Source: Chlorokybus atmophyticus
Lineage: Eukaryota; Streptophyta; Chlorokybophyceae; Chlorokybales; Chlorokybaceae
NCBI GenBank assembly: GCA_009103225.1
Contig: RHPI01000818.1
Span: forward strand, 164,946 to 228,945
Length of the DNA stretch: 64,000 nt
Reading direction: 5' to 3'
In this document: in pieces, positions 22,965-35,300 of the stretch
Layout: the number at the start of each line of letters is the position of its first letter
Numbering within the stretch: the stretch's first letter is position 1
Program-made: the position numbers and the translations under genes
Notes under the pieces: generated by a model
Databases searched by the model: none
What the model saw: only the letters and a program-made list of their open reading frames with translations
Told to the model about the DNA's origin: nothing

Positions 22965-25241
22965 ATGGCGTACGGCGGGGATGCTGTGGCGGCGGTGCTC
23001 GTGCGCTTGGAGTCGGTGGAGGTGTTCCGATTGGCGTCAGCGGACGCTCCCAGCACAAGCAGCGCCGCACCTACAACTCACCTCAGCGCAGAGCTGATTG
23101 CAACTGGTCCACTTGAGCTACTGGTTGCTGGTAAGTGAGTGAGTTCAGCTGTCAAGCTGGACAGCTGGCAATCTGAACGGCTGTCAAGCGCATGCATGCT
23201 GAGGTTGAACTAGGTAAGTGAGATGCTTGTTCCTTACAGAGCGTCCGAGAGATGCTCCGCCGGCCTACGTGGAGACGTACGACTCGGACGACAGCGACAG
23301 CGAGGGGGATGGCGCCGCCGCTGCTGCTCACTACGGGAAGCAGCCAGCCTCTGAGCTGCAAGCGCCGTCGAAAAGCCACCAACACCAGCACGCGCATTCC
23401 ACAGCAGATGAGCCCGTCGCCATGCTGCGCGTTGGACAAGTCTATTGGTCCCTGGGCAGAGAGGTATGCTGTTGTTAGACATCATTGTACGTTGTTTGGC
23501 TCATAACATATGTTGTTTGTCGTATCTCAATAGGAGTATTGATGTCTATGTTGATGATGCTGAGTGTCCTGATTGTCTGTTAGGTACCAGCCATGCGCAC
23601 GGCGCCGCTAAACTACGTGTTCATGGTGCCGGGGGCTTTCTACGGTGTGAGGTGCGTGCTGGTTGTGAGCATATGCACGTGGTGTTTTATCACAATTGCA
23701 GCATAGAATTCAACGCGTGCAATCAAGCTCACCACACATGCGCTCGCACACACACACACACACAGACCAGGTTACACACAAACATGCTCCGCAGGTTGGC
23801 AGCAACGACGATGGGCGGTGACGTGGAGCTCTTTGAATCCGCGCTCGTGCAGCTGTCGGAGTTTGCTGTGGCCCCCGAGGCCCCGCAGCGCCGCCGCGAC
23901 CGCCTCATCGCACTCATCGAGCAGGCCGGCCGCCACGCCAGCCGCGGCATCTCGTACACCGCTCAAGTCACTGCTGCCGGCCTCAACAAGTAAGTGCATC
24001 TGTTGCTGATCATCCTCCTTAAATTGGATCAAGTCACTGAGTTCACATTCGTCCCAACAAACAACTTGTTCACGCACACAAACGCTAGTTGTGGCCGCTA
24101 GTGGTTCTGTATGAGCGCACACGTTTGCTTGACAACCACACACACGCGCATGCACGCACAAGTACACACACCATGACCTGATGCTTTATTTCTTTGGTGT
24201 GTGTGTGGGTTTGGTGTTCGCAAAGGGTTGATTTAGCAGGCATTAGCATTGGGTGTGACAACAAGCTAATGCAGCCTGATCGATGGCTGTGCAGGACTTC
24301 CTCTTACGCGCAGAGCAGGACGTCACCTTCAACAACACCAGCGCATGTCCCTCCTTCCATTGTCAAGTCGGTGTCCGCGGCGCGCAAGGCGTCCGGGGCG
24401 GCCACGACTGTGGCGTCCTCCCTGGTGACGGCCATGGCAGGGACGTCCGTCGCCATCGCCTCCGCCCTTGGTTCCACCATACGCGCGCCCGTCACTGTGG
24501 CACAAGCCATCGGCGGCGGCGGACAGACGAAGGAAAAGACGCCGTCGGCGTTCGCGGAAGTGCGAGATGCTGCGGTTGTAGCCTTAGCAGGTTGGTTGAT
24601 GCAGCGATTTGCTTTGCATGCATGCTTTTTGTCTTGTGCGTGTGCGTACGCATCCACATTTGCGCTCAAGCATACACACATGCAGTGCATGCAGACACGT
24701 GCACGCACGCACGCACATGCACAAGCATACACGCATATACACATATGCATGCACCAGTACACAAGCAAACACCTTCACGTACCACCTTTCATGCTGTCCA
24801 AGTGCTTGATCATTGCTTTTGCATGCAGATGTGTACATGGCCATGGAGCAAGCGGGCGACGTGCTCTCCACGTCGGCGACGAACGCGACAAGCAGCTTCG
24901 TTCAGCACAAGTACGGCGACCAGGCCGCAGGCGTTGCCGCCGAGTCAGTGCAGACAGCCACCAACGCCGTCAGCACCGTCCTGATGTGGCGCAAGCTCGG
25001 CTTCCGCGCCTTCGCCAAGGCCACCGCCAAGCGCACGCTCAAGCACGTTGTGAAGGGCCGAGCCAAAGCCGTCGCAGCGACAAGTGCGTCACAAGCTAAT
25101 GATGGGTTCGCAGCTTTTCACCCAATGTCCTCGCAAGGAACTGCTCTGCCTCCAGGCTATACTGTCAAGTCAGATGGTACGCCCGCACAACCCGCAGCTG
25201 CTCCCTACAAGACAGATTTCTCTGGTTTGCACATCAAGTGA
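22965..25241 (+). CDS. Senescence-domain protein, ERD7/spartin-like
   Basis: Exons 22965-23130, 23240-23463, 23584-23651, 23795-23989, 24295-24590 and 24829-25241 join in phase to 453 residues. The N-terminal half has a hydrophobic opening (AVLVRLESVEVFRLA), a Pro/Asp-rich acidic loop (YVETYDSDDSDSEGDG) and a compact segment, MRTAPLNYVFMVPGAFYGVR. The C-terminal half, from about residue 218, is the Gly/Ala-rich amphipathic senescence domain. Examples are ASGAATTVASSLVTAMAG, VTVAQAIGGGG, and KYGDQAAGVAAESVQTATNA followed by LMWRKLGFRAFAKATAKR. In plants ERD7 relatives bind membranes and lipid droplets and respond to drought or cold; in animals spartin acts on endosomes and lipid droplets. The role here is inferred. 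The start ATG is the first in the frame after a poor upstream stretch. Confidence 0.82.
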
Positions 25242-26904
25242 ACAACAACCTCCTTGTTGTGAACTGCTATTCCACTTCATTGCACTTTGTACAATTACCA
25301 CTTGTAGATCAAGCAGGCTGGTATCCGGTGACAACTCTGCATTAGTTTAGGTAGTGCAGCATGAGTCCAGCCGCAGGTAGTTAGTAGCTTGCTTGCGCCA
25401 TGTTTGAGTTTTGTTAAGCTAGCCACAGCACAGTGCTGCTGTGCCAAACACATGTGCGTTGGGTGTGGCTAGAGCAAGACATTGTGCGGTGTAGTCACAG
25501 TATGGATGGGAGTTGCAGCGATGGTGCATTTGTATGAAAGGTGGAATGAATGTACCTCTGTAATGCTGCAAAAGTTGAGTTAAACCTTGTGTAGCTGCCT
25601 TAACATGTTCATGATGTGCTGTGACACATATTGGCTTCCGTCGTCCATAACATGCACAGAAACATTAGCCTCCTTTCTTGTCCACTACACCGTACTGTTG
25701 CACTGCTTGCATGCCAGGGTGCAAGGAAGGTATGTGCGCACACCATTAGCCTTGACAGTGTGGCATTGTACAGCTGATATAGCTGTTCGCAGCTCGTGCA
25801 CAAAATAAGTTGCCCAAGCAAGCGTAAGCAATACGACAAAGGGCACTTGCTCACTTGCCAACTCTGGTACGGAAGGTGACCATCCACAAAAAAACATTTT
25901 CACACAAAACGTAGCCTGAAACCTTGCAGCATCGCCATTGAATCCAACGCTGCAGTCGGTGGTTGCACACTGCAACTCGCAAGTGGCTGTTGAGGCGACC
26001 GCATACAGCTGAGACTGTAACTAGACTTGCATGTGCATGTGTGATACTTGTCTGTCAGCAGATCAACGCTCTTTGCAGGAAGCTCGCACAGTTTCACTGC
26101 TTACTAAGTGAGTAGCACTTGCATTTACACAGTGCAAGTGCTACTTACAGGCTCAGTTTCAGTGTCTGTCTGTCGCACAACCTGGGTAGTTCCCAGTGGG
26201 CACTCACAGTTGGGGCCCACAACTCAGCAGTCGCCTCGCTTGCCAGTGTGCGCTGCGCTGTGGTGAGGCGGCGGCGGCGGCAGTGGCGGCGGAGGCCGAG
26301 GGAGGGTTGCTTCACTTATCTTTTGGCTCGGCGGGCATGCTGTGCTGTTGAGGTGAGCGCTGTGCGCATATGCGCGTGTTTGCTTTTGTGGTGTCTGTGC
26401 AGCACGGAACGACAGACTGTGAAGTGGCGCAAGCTGAGTCAGTGCCTGCTTGCTTGCTTGGTTACTGGCTAGCTGGACTGCTGTACCCGCCGCATGTTGG
26501 GTCAGCACAACAGCGGGCCACCAACTCAATTGCAATGCGCAAGCCAGATCTGAGCGGTTAACTTTCCCGACTTGGACACACAACAAAGGCACATTCCAAG
26601 TTGTACCACAGATTACACCCTGAGAGCGTGTTTGGAGACGCTGACCGAATCTAGCAGCATGCTTACTCGCTTGTTCCAAAATACTGCAACAAGAACGTAA
26701 ACATCTTGTGCTCCTTGTTGCAGCTCCACTTGCATGCTATCCAATGCGTGTAAAGAAGTTGCGGTTGAAACAACAGCAATGGTTACGTGCACTTTGCACA
26801 TATGGACATTTTGAAGCAAAGGGTTGACATGCTGGTTGTGCACTCTCACCACCAAGCCAACAGCATCAACCGGTAGTTGTGTCATTTCAGCAGGACAAGG
26901 TGTG
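25242..26904. other. Intergenic region, no gene recognised
   Basis: Both strands have only short frames without family signal. It contains the perfect hairpin at 26111-26145 and, at 26263-26300, a GGCGGC/GGAGGC tract. A possible acceptor (TTTCAG at 26885-26890) just before the aminopeptidase ATG suggests a non-coding first exon for that gene. Confidence 0.4.
26111..26145. repeat. Perfect inverted repeat, 13-bp arms
   Basis: AGTAGCACTTGCA at 26111-26123 and its exact reverse complement at 26133-26145, with a 9-base loop. One mismatch further out the pairing continues. Confidence 0.85.
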
Positions 26905-29900
26905 ATGGCGTCCGGCGGCAGCAGCTACCGTGCGGTGCGAGACTACTCGTCGCAATCTAACCCGCACGAAGTGCGCGTGGAGCACACCAACTTCCAATGG
27001 TCGGTTTTGTTCGAAAGCAGAACCATCAAAGGCGTGGCGACGCTGCGTGTTGTCGCTGTACAGGTGCTGTCACTTATCCGCGCAGCAATGCGCATAGTCA
27101 CAGCACGTACAACATCAATTGTGTCATTGTGTTGTGCATCTCATTGCCGTATACTATGGATATATCGTGCAGCGAACACCACCACACTCTACAATGCTTG
27201 TGTAACCTCACTACTGCACACAAACTACTTATGACAAGTAACACGCACACATCGCCCTTGTTGTTGGCTTTATGCTTTATAAGTAATCTGTATGTAACGC
27301 TCTTGTACGCGACAGAGTGTGTGCATGTGGCCTTGTGTCACGCACATTGCATGACAAGCAGTAGACAACACAACTCAATCCAACGGTGGCTGGCTTACAT
27401 CTTTCACATCTTTGTGCTGACTGCAGGACGACCCTTCGGGGCTGGTCTTAGACATACGTGACCTAACTATAGACTGCGTTTTGCTAGAAAAGGATGGTTC
27501 AGGGGTGAGTAATCTCTCCATACTCTACTGTTCAACGCAACCTCTCATTCTTTCCAAGGGTTGACTTCTTGATTCACGTGGCATGTTAGGTGCCTTTGTC
27601 GTACTCTTTGGACGACGCGCATTCCAGTCTTGGAACGGCGCTTCAAATAGGGCTGCCGAATGGCATACACGCAAATGATTCGCTGTCGATTGCAGTGGTT
27701 TACAGCACCTCTCCCACTGCTACTGCCATCCAGGTGAGACGATTCCAGGCTGCGGCTTTGATATGTTGCTGTAATGTTGTTATGACATACGCGCATGCCC
27801 TCCAGACCCGTCCGTACCCGCATGCTTATCGCTAACACGCACGTGGGCACACTTGACATGTGCACACGCACGCACCTGTATGTTGTGTGATGTACGGTTG
27901 TACGGTCTGTTGGGCAAGTGCTGTGATGTATGTTGTGTGTGTAATCTACATGGTGATTAGCCTACTGGCCACGGTGATGCCATTCTGGTCCTCATAGCCA
28001 CTGTTTTCTGCAGTGGCTCGAAGCGGAGCAGACAGCTGGTGGCGTGCACCCGTACCTGTTCACACAGTGCCAAGCAATCCATGCCCGGTCGCTTTTCCCA
28101 TGCCAGGACACACCAGCTGTAAAGGTACAATCTCTGCTTATTCGTAGTCATGCAGCTCATATTACGCTCACAGGAGCAACTCTTGTGACGTAAGTTGTGT
28201 TATGATGTTGAGTATGATGTATTTGGGTCGTCTGTTGTGCTGCAGTCGACATACACGGCGACGGTAACAGTCCCGGCAGCCCTCACAGCTCTGATGAGCG
28301 CTGTGCCAGTTGACGATGCCAAGGGAAAAAGGTTCATGGACAGGATAACTTACAGATTTGAGCAAAAGGTCTGTCATATGCAATGACGTTGTTGTGCTTG
28401 CTGCTGCTGCTGTTGCAGTGGCCGCTGTTGTTGTCGTCATCAACCTTGTTGTTGAGTTGCTAGTCCACAGGTGCCTATACCGAGTTATCTGGTGGCGCTG
28501 GCAGTTGGGCAGCTAGAGAGCAGGCGGATAGGCCCGCGCTCGCACGTGTGGTCGGAGCCGTCCATGGTCGAGTTGGGCGAATACGAGGTGATTATGTTTT
28601 CAGTGAGCAGCAGTCAGCGTGCACTGCTGCTCATGTGCATGGTATTGATTGCTACCACTGCTGTTGTAGTGCAATCAACACTTGCACAGCAGTACGTAGT
28701 AAGTTGACGATGTAGGTTCCGTTGTATGCTATGTAACGCGTCGCTGACTTGCTGTGTGAAGTTTGCTGACACGGAGAAGTTCCTCGCGGCCGGTGAGGCC
28801 CTTCTGGGCGAATACGTGTGGGGCGTATATGACCTGCTCTTGTTGCCTCCATCCTTTCCGTAAGCAGCGTCATGGCTTTCCTTGGCATGTTTTCTTGGTG
28901 CTATGGCCCTAACAATCGGCTTTTGTGCTTTGTTATGTGCAGATACGGTGGCATGGAGAATGTGAGCAGCTGTTGAAAATGCACTTTCAACATGATATAA
29001 GTGCCTGTTGCAGCAAATATGTTGGAGGCATACCTCATAATCTCGTTTGCTGTTCCGCCAGCCTTGCTTGACATTCGTGACACCAACGCTCATCGCTGGA
29101 GACAGTAAGTACCACTGGCGTTGTGTATTGCCATGCTTCTGTCTCACTTTCGTCAACCAGTCTAACATGCAATCTAGTCTGCCAACGTCACGCCTTAATG
29201 TGCCTTACGGTTGTGAACGCACAGGGTCGCTGGCGAACGTGGTAGCGCACGAAATTGCTCACAGCTGGACAGGCAACCTTGTCACAAACAGCTCCTGGGA
29301 GCACTTTTGGGTAAGGTGCTGTTGTTGCTTGTTTCATTCATTCTGAACCAACAGACTGCGTGTTGGCGTGTTTGTATCATTGTCGTAACCCTTTCAACCT
29401 CGTCTTTGAAGTTGAACGAAGGCTTCACAGTGTTTGTGGAGCGCAAGATTATCGGACGCCTGCACGGTGAGAGCACGTAAGTCTTCCGCTTATGCTCAAA
29501 CAATAGCTCAGTCTAAGGGCTGTATCACCATTACCGCACGAGTATTGCCGCAAGCACGCGTGGCATGTATGCTATTGCAATGCAGAGGTGTTGTTCATTG
29601 CGGAAAGTTGTACGCAGTCTTCATGCACACGCGATTGGCGGCCTGAAAGCCCTGCACGACTCTGTGGAGGTATGGAGGGTTTTCACAAAAAGAGCATGTG
29701 TGTGTGCGCATAGGCGTGCGCCAGTGCACACGTGCGCGTGCTTGCGCATGTGCTGCAAAGGGCCATACTGGTGATATCAATGGCATGATGTCTTGTATTT
29801 GCACAGCTTGCGCAGTCATTGTCAGCGCTTCATTATGTGACTCTGCTGAACATCCCACCCACAACTGCATACTAACCGCCCAGGTTTTCGGAAGAGACCA

Positions 29901-31336
29901 CAAGTTCACTTGTCTGCTTACCGACCTGTCCAACGCTGAAGACCCTGACGACGCATTCAGCTCCGTGCCATACGAGAAGGGCTTCAACTTTTTGTTTTAC
30001 CTGCAGGTACAGCTGTTGCTTTAGGCTCTGCTGTCTGGTAGATGGGCGGCAATCGTAAACCATACTCGCCAACATTTCTTTGTGCTGCATCACAGACTCT
30101 GGTTGGCGGGAGCAGTGCGTTTGAAGCTTTCTTGCGTGCTTACATAGACCACTTCAAATACAAGTGAGTGCTGTGATTGTGTACTAAAGGTTGGTAATGT
30201 GGCAATGGGATGACGTCGTCCTGTGTGACATGTGATCACTAGGACCCTTGACACGCAAGACTTCAAAGACTTCTTCTTGGAGCACTTCAAGGGCTGCCAG
30301 AGACTTGATGAGATTGACTGGGAGGCATGGCTGCGCAAGTAAGTGTATATGCCTTCTTGCTTGTACACCGTGTTGCAGCAACGCTCACAGCGCAAACAAC
30401 AACAATTACTGCTGAGTCATTTCCCCGTTGTGTTCAGGCCGGGCATGCCTCCTACCGAGAACGACTTTGATAGTTCATTGATTGAACCCGCATTGAAGCT
30501 GGCGCAGCAGTGGCATGAAGGGGGAGAGCAGTGCTCTTCGCAAGACATCAAAGGCTTTACTTCCGAGCAGGCACCATCATTCGCTGCTTTGTTGGATTCT
30601 GACGGGGACATAAGACACCTGTATGTGCGCAGATGGTAGCTTTCCTAGACAAGCTGCTGCTTCTGAGGCATAACAATCCGCTGCCGCTCAACTGCTTTAG
30701 AAGACTGGCCTCCATGTATCAGGTAATCTTGTACCTGACACTTGAAGCCTTGAACCCAGATTGTAGCAAAGCACCAGTCAGTTGCTTCGTGCACCACACA
30801 CATGCACACGCATGCAGGCTCATGAGTGTGCGCATGTAAATACATTACATCCGCACACTCAATACATCTCGTCATGAGCTTTGGCAACTTGTAGCGAGTC
30901 CACGGTCAGTTGTCCGTGCATGCACACCCACACAGACTCATCGCACATGCATGTGAGGTTCGCGCATGCGTGTAACAGCACAATTTTGCAGCTGGAAGCC
31001 TCTCGCAATGCGGAAATTCGCTGCTGCTTCTACGAGCTGGGAATAGCGAGCGAAGACGAGAGTGTGGTTCCGCTGGTGGCGCGGCTCCTGCGCGAACAAG
31101 GGCGAATGAAGTACCTCAGACCTCTGTACCGCGCGCTGTTCAAGTAAGCACTCTGCGGGGCAGTTTGGACAGTTTGTGTCGGCAGGTGGCAATGGTTGAG
31201 CGCATCGGAGTGACGCTTGTTTTGCAGGAGCAAAGTTGGCAAAGAGGCTGCGCTGGCCACTTTCGCGGATTGTCGCAACCGCTACCACCCCATCGCTTCA
31301 AAGATGGTGGCTTCAGACCTGCAGCTGAAGATGTAA
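26905..31336 (+). CDS. LTA4H: Leukotriene A4 hydrolase / M1 aminopeptidase
   Basis: Nineteen exons: 26905-27063, 27427-27504, 27590-27733, 28014-28124, 28246-28368, 28471-28587, 28762-28859, 28943-28961, 29062-29104, 29225-29310, 29412-29476, 29618-29669, 29884-30006, 30096-30163, 30243-30338, 30438-30570, 30633-30722, 30992-31143, 31228-31336. The product is 621 residues (human enzyme 611). It is a zinc metallopeptidase of family M1. The substrate-binding GGMEN is at 279-283. Zinc ligands are H306 and H310 in HEIAH and E329 in LNEGFT, with E307 the general base. Y395 in SSVPYEKG is the catalytic tyrosine, and [10 protein letters not shown] carries the C-terminal carboxylate-binding Arg and Lys. 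The human Tyr378 position is Phe390. In plants the likely job is aminopeptidase. Exon 8 is only 19 bases, and intron 16 appears to use a GC donor. Confidence 0.93.
28604..28633. repeat. Perfect inverted repeat in aminopeptidase intron
   Basis: 11-bp arms TGAGCAGCAGT (28604-28614) and ACTGCTGCTCA (28623-28633) with an 8-base loop, inside the intron after the exon ending at 28587. Confidence 0.8.
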
Positions 31337-32377
31337 ACATGGTTCTCGCTGATCGCTTGCCTTGGTAGTGAAGGCTGCAGCCTTCAGCTGCCTTTGTTTG
31401 ATTTTTGTATCCAGCAAGAGCCTTCGCGCTGTTGGCAGTATGGAAACCAGTAGTTCATGCATTACTGTGTGCAATGTTGCATGCACAGTAGTGTAGTACA
31501 TTACACCTTGTCGCCGTTGCGGTCCGGAATGGCATGAGAGTCAGGAGGTGCGATCGTTATCATCACCCATCGAGACTGTCTGCATTAAATGGTGGCTGGC
31601 TTCTGTTCGTGTCATCAATCACATATGCGCCGAACAAAAGTGTTGTCACACTTTGCTACACCCCAGATCGTTTTAGCGGGGTAGATGTGCAATTACACTG
31701 TTGCAATTGAGGCACACAACAGTACATCGAGGGACAATGGTATCATCTTTAACATATCTGCCCAGTAGTTCCTCTACGCACAACATTAGGGGAAGAGTTG
31801 CTGATGACTCCATGCATCCACAATGAGACAGTTGCAGAGAACTCTACAAATCACAGGCAGCAAGAGGTACAAAGCAGCGGACTTCAAGCATCTTGCACAG
31901 GTTAGGCCTATCCGGTTAGAGTGAGCTTGAAGTCTACGCTGCAACTGCTACAAGTCAGCCATGGCATGCACGAAATGGGTTGCTGCTCCCTGGCAAAATG
32001 CAGGGTCTGCAGGGTTCCGCTTCCAATAAGCTGCCACCAGCACACCCTCTGAGAAGACGGCGCAGCGATGACGCCTGTGCGCAGTAGAGCCACCCTCATG
32101 TACAATTCAGCAGTGTGCCAGAAAGCAGTTTCTGGCATTGTGCGTGTGACTTACCTTGCACGTTGCACCCCTGCTAAAACCTTAGCAGCAAGGACTCCAA
32201 GATGGACGCATTAGACACTGCACACTGTCATGGGCAGTATCGTTAGCATTTCGTCAACAGCATTTGTCAACCATAATGAGTTTTTTAGTGTGATGGATAA
32301 GCCACCTATGCAACATACACTGTGTTCACAATTGCAGCAGGAATAAACACAGGCAAGCTCGTTTGCTAGCTCAACTG
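31337..32377. other. Convergent intergenic region
   Basis: Lies between the stop of the aminopeptidase gene and the proposed stop of the SET-domain gene. No coding frame with family signal and no RNA gene were seen. If the last SET exon is misassigned, its true position would also fall in or next to this stretch. Confidence 0.4.
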
Positions 32378-35300
32378 CTAACCTAAAACCTGTTGCAGGG
32401 AGACAAGGGTAGTTGTAGCCACATGCACTGTGCCGGCTTGGAGCACCAACTGAAGGTCAAGTTTGGGAGCTTGTTTCGTCCCGCATCTTCCATTAGTTCA
32501 GATACTTGCGACACCTATTATGAGGCGTCAGTGTGCAATAACAACAGCGGCATGTCAACTGTTCGCAATGCGCGCGCATGCGTGTGCTGCTGCACTAACC
32601 TTGCGCTGCCGCAGGTGCAGCTGATCTTGTCATCTTCAATGGGAAACTTGTAGTCGTATGACAGCTCTTCACCAACACGTATGCGCCTCTTGGAGTAAAT
32701 GACAATCTTTTTGTGACCATCAATGCTTATGATCTTGGTGTAGCAATTGGGCTGTACAGAAGCCACAGGAGTTAGAACAAGACACTGACATGGAATGTAG
32801 GACAAGGTCAACACTGGTGTCTGCAAGCCGGCTTACATCACAAGAGTGGTTGATAAAACGGGCCATGCCACCATGCTTGGTTGCGTCAACCTGCATGCAC
32901 ATGAACCTGTCAGAGAATGTAAATCTGATTTGGCAACATGCAACACCAACTCTGTCAGGCGAGTGGCCGGCCCTTCAGACCCGAGGCACACTTGCTTCAA
33001 CCCTCAAAGATGGCATACTCACCACAATCTCGTCATCAATCCTGAAGAGGTAACTGGACCCAATGCCAATCTGCGTGTAGAGCTTCTCTCTCAAGTCGGA
33101 TACCGACAGCCGGATGATCTCACCGATGTACTCTATCACAAACTCTTCGGCCTTGATGTCTTCGAGAGCAAACAGGCCCCAGTGATGAATCCGGCTGCGC
33201 CCGAACATCAGCCGCTTCTTGCGCTCCTTCAGCATCTGTTTGAGCTTCGCACTGCCAGCCACGACCGCACTGGAGGTCTCGCTCCTGTGCCGAGCTCGCT
33301 GCAGTGTGGCTGAGACACTGGCTGATGCAGTGGACACAGGCTGGGCAGTGCTGGCGGGCACCTCTTCAGCAGCCTCTTCAACAACCTCCTTCCACCTGTT
33401 ACACCTCTGCCAGCCAGTTACGCTCGCCCGAGCGCAGCCTTGCCAATCAACTGGCACATCTGCTTGTGGAGCTGGGAGACTCAAGTTCCCTGTTTGCGTG
33501 ATGTCCACCATAAGTCCAACCTGTAGTGACTCACTTTGCATTTCTTGCAGCTTGCGCTTCTTGGCAGTCTCTGCAGATTTCCCGGCATCCACCCGCCGTG
33601 CCTTACTGGGCTTCCCTGCTATGACACCCTTTTTAATGGCCATCTGCGCATACTTGTCTGCATCACCCTGCAATGACATGGATGCAATAAGTGATGCTGA
33701 TTGACAATCATAGAAAGCAACCATACACACGCATGAAGTTTCACACCTACCATGCATGTGGCCTCTTAGCTGGACAGGGCACAAAAACTCTTGAACTCAC
33801 CTGCTGTAACAACCTCGTCTCAGCTTCCAGAGCCAGCTTCAACGACTGGAGCCTAGTGCCGTCAACAGCAGTCAATATGTACGCCGGCCCCATCCCATCA
33901 GTGCGCGTATACGCCTTTACACTTTGCCATAAGTAAGGTCTCAATACCTGCCAAACCCACTGGACAGCTGAGTTTGGGGAGTGTGCAGACAATGTGCTCA
34001 AAGAAAGCCATGGGTGGACTGGTGGTGCCGGTAACAAGTACTGTAAGATGTTCAAACAGCAGGTGGCTTGCAATGGTTGCTAACTGCGCTGCACCTTGGT
34101 TAGGAGTGTATCCTCAATCTGTTCGCGTCCAAGTCCATGCCACCACTTCGATCCAATCCACTGCGCATTGGCTTCTGTAACCTTTGATGTGTGAACGGCT
34201 GCATGACGTGCCTTTTTCCTCTTTGCAGTATTCGCAGGTCTGCTGTCGGGGTGTCTCGCCTTCTTGTCCTTGTGACCGTCAAGAAACTTGCTCGGCTTGG
34301 CTTGACGTGGCCGTGAACGGTCGTAGAAGTTACTGAGGGCGTTGTCAGTGTTTGCTGTTGACGTTGCTGGCGCTGCAACGGGGTTTCCTTGTTGACTGGG
34401 CTGCAAATCACTTGCTGAGACAGGCTCTTTGTGAGAATCCTTACAAGCAGTACTCTTGTCGATACTGACAACAGCTTCAGGAGCAGCTGTGCATTCGGCT
34501 GCACCTCTATCGGTTTTGGGATCCTTCGTCGGTGCAGTGGCCTTGCCATGTAATTTGCGTGCGCGCTTCTTGCGCCTGGCGTGAGCAGCGCGCCCCTTCT
34601 CAGTTTGCGCTCGCCTGGCCTGCTCATTTTTTTTCACCTTGCCTGGGGCCTCATCAGTTGTTTGGCCTGCAGTCATTTGCTCCGGTTGGCCATTCGCCTT
34701 CAAGCTTGCCTTTGCTTGTAACTTGGCACGATAAGCAGCTCGCGCCTTCTCAGTTTGTGCTCGCCTGGCTTCCAAGCTCTTGTATGCTTTCTTTTCAGCT
34801 TCACCTGGGTGAGTTTCCTTGGGTTGGGGTGACTCATGCTTGTCGACCCCAGCGCTGTCATCCGCCTGGAGTTGGGCAACACCACAGTCAGACGCACCAT
34901 CCTGTGAGCCAACATCACCATCAACTTGTGGCGGAGAGCCAGCGACAGCATGACCTACCGCATCCTGTTGCGCATTGTTAACAACAATGTCGTGTGCTTC
35001 CAGAGATGCAGAGTCCAACACTTCCCCGCCAACTGCCAGTTCAGCTTCACCAGCAGCTTGCTCGGAAACATCCTTGGCAGTGGGGCCTGCATGAGAGCAC
35101 CCTTCGGCAGCGACTGATGCGCTCTTGGCAAAAGCCGCACCGCCGTTAGCCTCCACTGGCAACACCTCCGACATCTCCTCAGCGCATTGCGTGTTGCCTG
35201 TCGCAGGCCCTGCCTGCAGTGACTCCAGGATTGGAGTATGCTCAGCAGTTTGCGTGGGTGTTGGCGCGCGCTCTGAATGGGGCTCAACTTCAACTTTCAA

